A stretch of DNA of 5,351 nucleotides. Origin: an uncultured Bacteriovorax sp. Lineage in GTDB: Bacteria; Bdellovibrionota; Bacteriovoracia; Bacteriovoracales; Bacteriovoracaceae. Numbering within the stretch: position 1 is the stretch's first letter; each line of letters starts with the position of its first letter. This document shows, piece after piece, positions 5,146 through 5,351 of this stretch. The stretch lies in the NCBI GenBank assembly GCA_946482295.1, contig CAMLRB010000234.1, forward strand, positions 1 to 5,351, read 5' to 3'. The notes beneath the pieces were generated by a model that was not told the origin of the DNA, did no database searches, and saw only the letters and a list, made by a program, of their open reading frames with translations. Both the position numbers and the translations under genes were made by a program.

Positions 5146-5146
5146 T
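5117..5146 (+). promoter_or_regulatory. Possible promoter for the short-chain dehydrogenase, overlapping the upstream stop codon
   Basis: TTGGTA (5117-5122) is followed by an 18-nt spacer and AATAAT (5141-5146, five of six to TATAAT). Transcription would start near 5153, so the mRNA leader would carry the terminator hairpin. Weak by-eye match, offered because only 14 nt separate the terminator from the next start codon. Confidence 0.25.
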
Positions 5147-5161
5147 TTTAAATGTTCCCAC

Positions 5162-5196
5162 AAAGGGCAAGAGTTCATCTCTTGCCCTTTTTTTTT
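5162..5196 (+). terminator. Strong intrinsic (Rho-independent) terminator
   Basis: GGGCAAGAG (5165-5173) and CTCTTGCCC (5179-5187) form a perfect 9-bp stem with the loop TTCAT. The stem can extend to 12 bp with the flanking AAA/TTT. It is followed by an uninterrupted run of nine T (5188-5196). It lies 16 nt past the stop codon of the 231-aa exported protein and 14 nt before the dehydrogenase start. Confidence 0.95.
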
Positions 5197-5210
5197 GGAA
5201 AAGACATCAT

Positions 5211-5351
5211 ATGAAAAATTTCGCACAAAAAAACATTCTTATCACTGGAGCAGCTTCGGGAATTGGAAAACTCATGGCCCAGGAATTCGCTTCTCGTGAC
5301 GCTGTTATCATCCTTGCCGATATCAATATTGAAGAGGCCCAAAAAGTGGCC
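5211..5351 (+). CDS. Short-chain dehydrogenase/reductase (SDR), N-terminal part only
   Basis: The frame starts at ATG 5211 and is open for 47 codons to the window edge; the rest lies beyond. The peptide begins MKNFAQKNILITGAASGIGK, the first beta-strand and glycine-rich T-G-x3-G-x-G dinucleotide-binding motif (T12-G13...G17-I-G19) of classical SDR enzymes, then helix L21-S28 and second strand A31-A36 ending in D37. An acidic residue at the end of strand two usually means preference for NAD(H) over NADP(H). The Ser-Tyr-Lys catalytic residues and the substrate cannot be seen. The ribosome site is weak (GGA at 5197-5199, 11 nt from the ATG). It sits directly behind a strong terminator, so its expression depends on read-through or on a promoter near 5117-5146. 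Confidence 0.92.
   Translation, partial: MKNFAQKNILITGAASGIGKLMAQEFASRDAVIILADINIEEAQKVA

Noticed and set aside
4443..5210. Shared 9-mer AGACATCAT before the starts at 4450 and 5211
   Set aside because: Two copies of a short word near start codons are easily explained by chance and purine-rich leaders.
1..5351. Mobile element, CRISPR array, toxin-antitoxin pair or defence system
   Set aside because: No transposase, integrase, terminal repeats, regularly spaced repeats, or nuclease or toxin motifs were seen on either strand.

Overview
The window has moderately AT-rich DNA, densely packed with genes on both strands. Many of the products are short exported proteins with no recognisable family. 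Gene starts mostly follow AGGAG-type ribosome binding sites. This mix (orphan Sec-exported proteins, a DUF4349 membrane protein, a cupredoxin and methylglyoxal synthase) would fit a diderm such as a predatory Bdellovibrionota/Bacteriovoracales bacterium. That assignment is an inference from style; no marker gene in the window proves it.

Layout from left to right. The 3' end of an exported-type protein with a C-type-lectin-like/FGE-like C-terminus (1-449, +) meets methylglyoxal synthase mgsA (453-836, -) tail to tail with a 3-nt gap. An 83-nt divergent region with a perfect 15-bp palindrome separates mgsA from a small periplasmic cupredoxin-like copper protein (920-1252, +). It is followed by a small exported protein of unknown function (1330-1746, +). 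That gene's stop codon directly abuts the stop codon of a convergent DUF4349 coiled-coil membrane protein (1747-2628, -). A second divergent region (2629-2739) leads to a large exported orphan with hydrophobic segments (about 2740-4308, +). Next comes a 141-nt regulatory region containing a perfect TGTGA-N6-TCACA CRP-type site. Then follow a 231-aa exported orphan (4450-5145, +), a textbook intrinsic terminator (5162-5196), and the start of a short-chain dehydrogenase that runs off the window (5211-5351, +).

Functionally this looks like a collection of small independent transcription units rather than one pathway. MgsA makes methylglyoxal from dihydroxyacetone phosphate in the cytoplasm. Most of the other products are predicted to lie in the envelope or periplasm. 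I do not see a clear multi-gene novel system. The best leads are the CRP-type site with class-I-like promoter spacing before the 231-aa secreted orphan, the zero-gap convergent stop codons with a strong hairpin inside the neighbouring coding sequence, and the two orphan exported proteins. No rRNA, tRNA, CRISPR array, insertion sequence or att site was seen, and there is no gene-free stretch over 300 bases.
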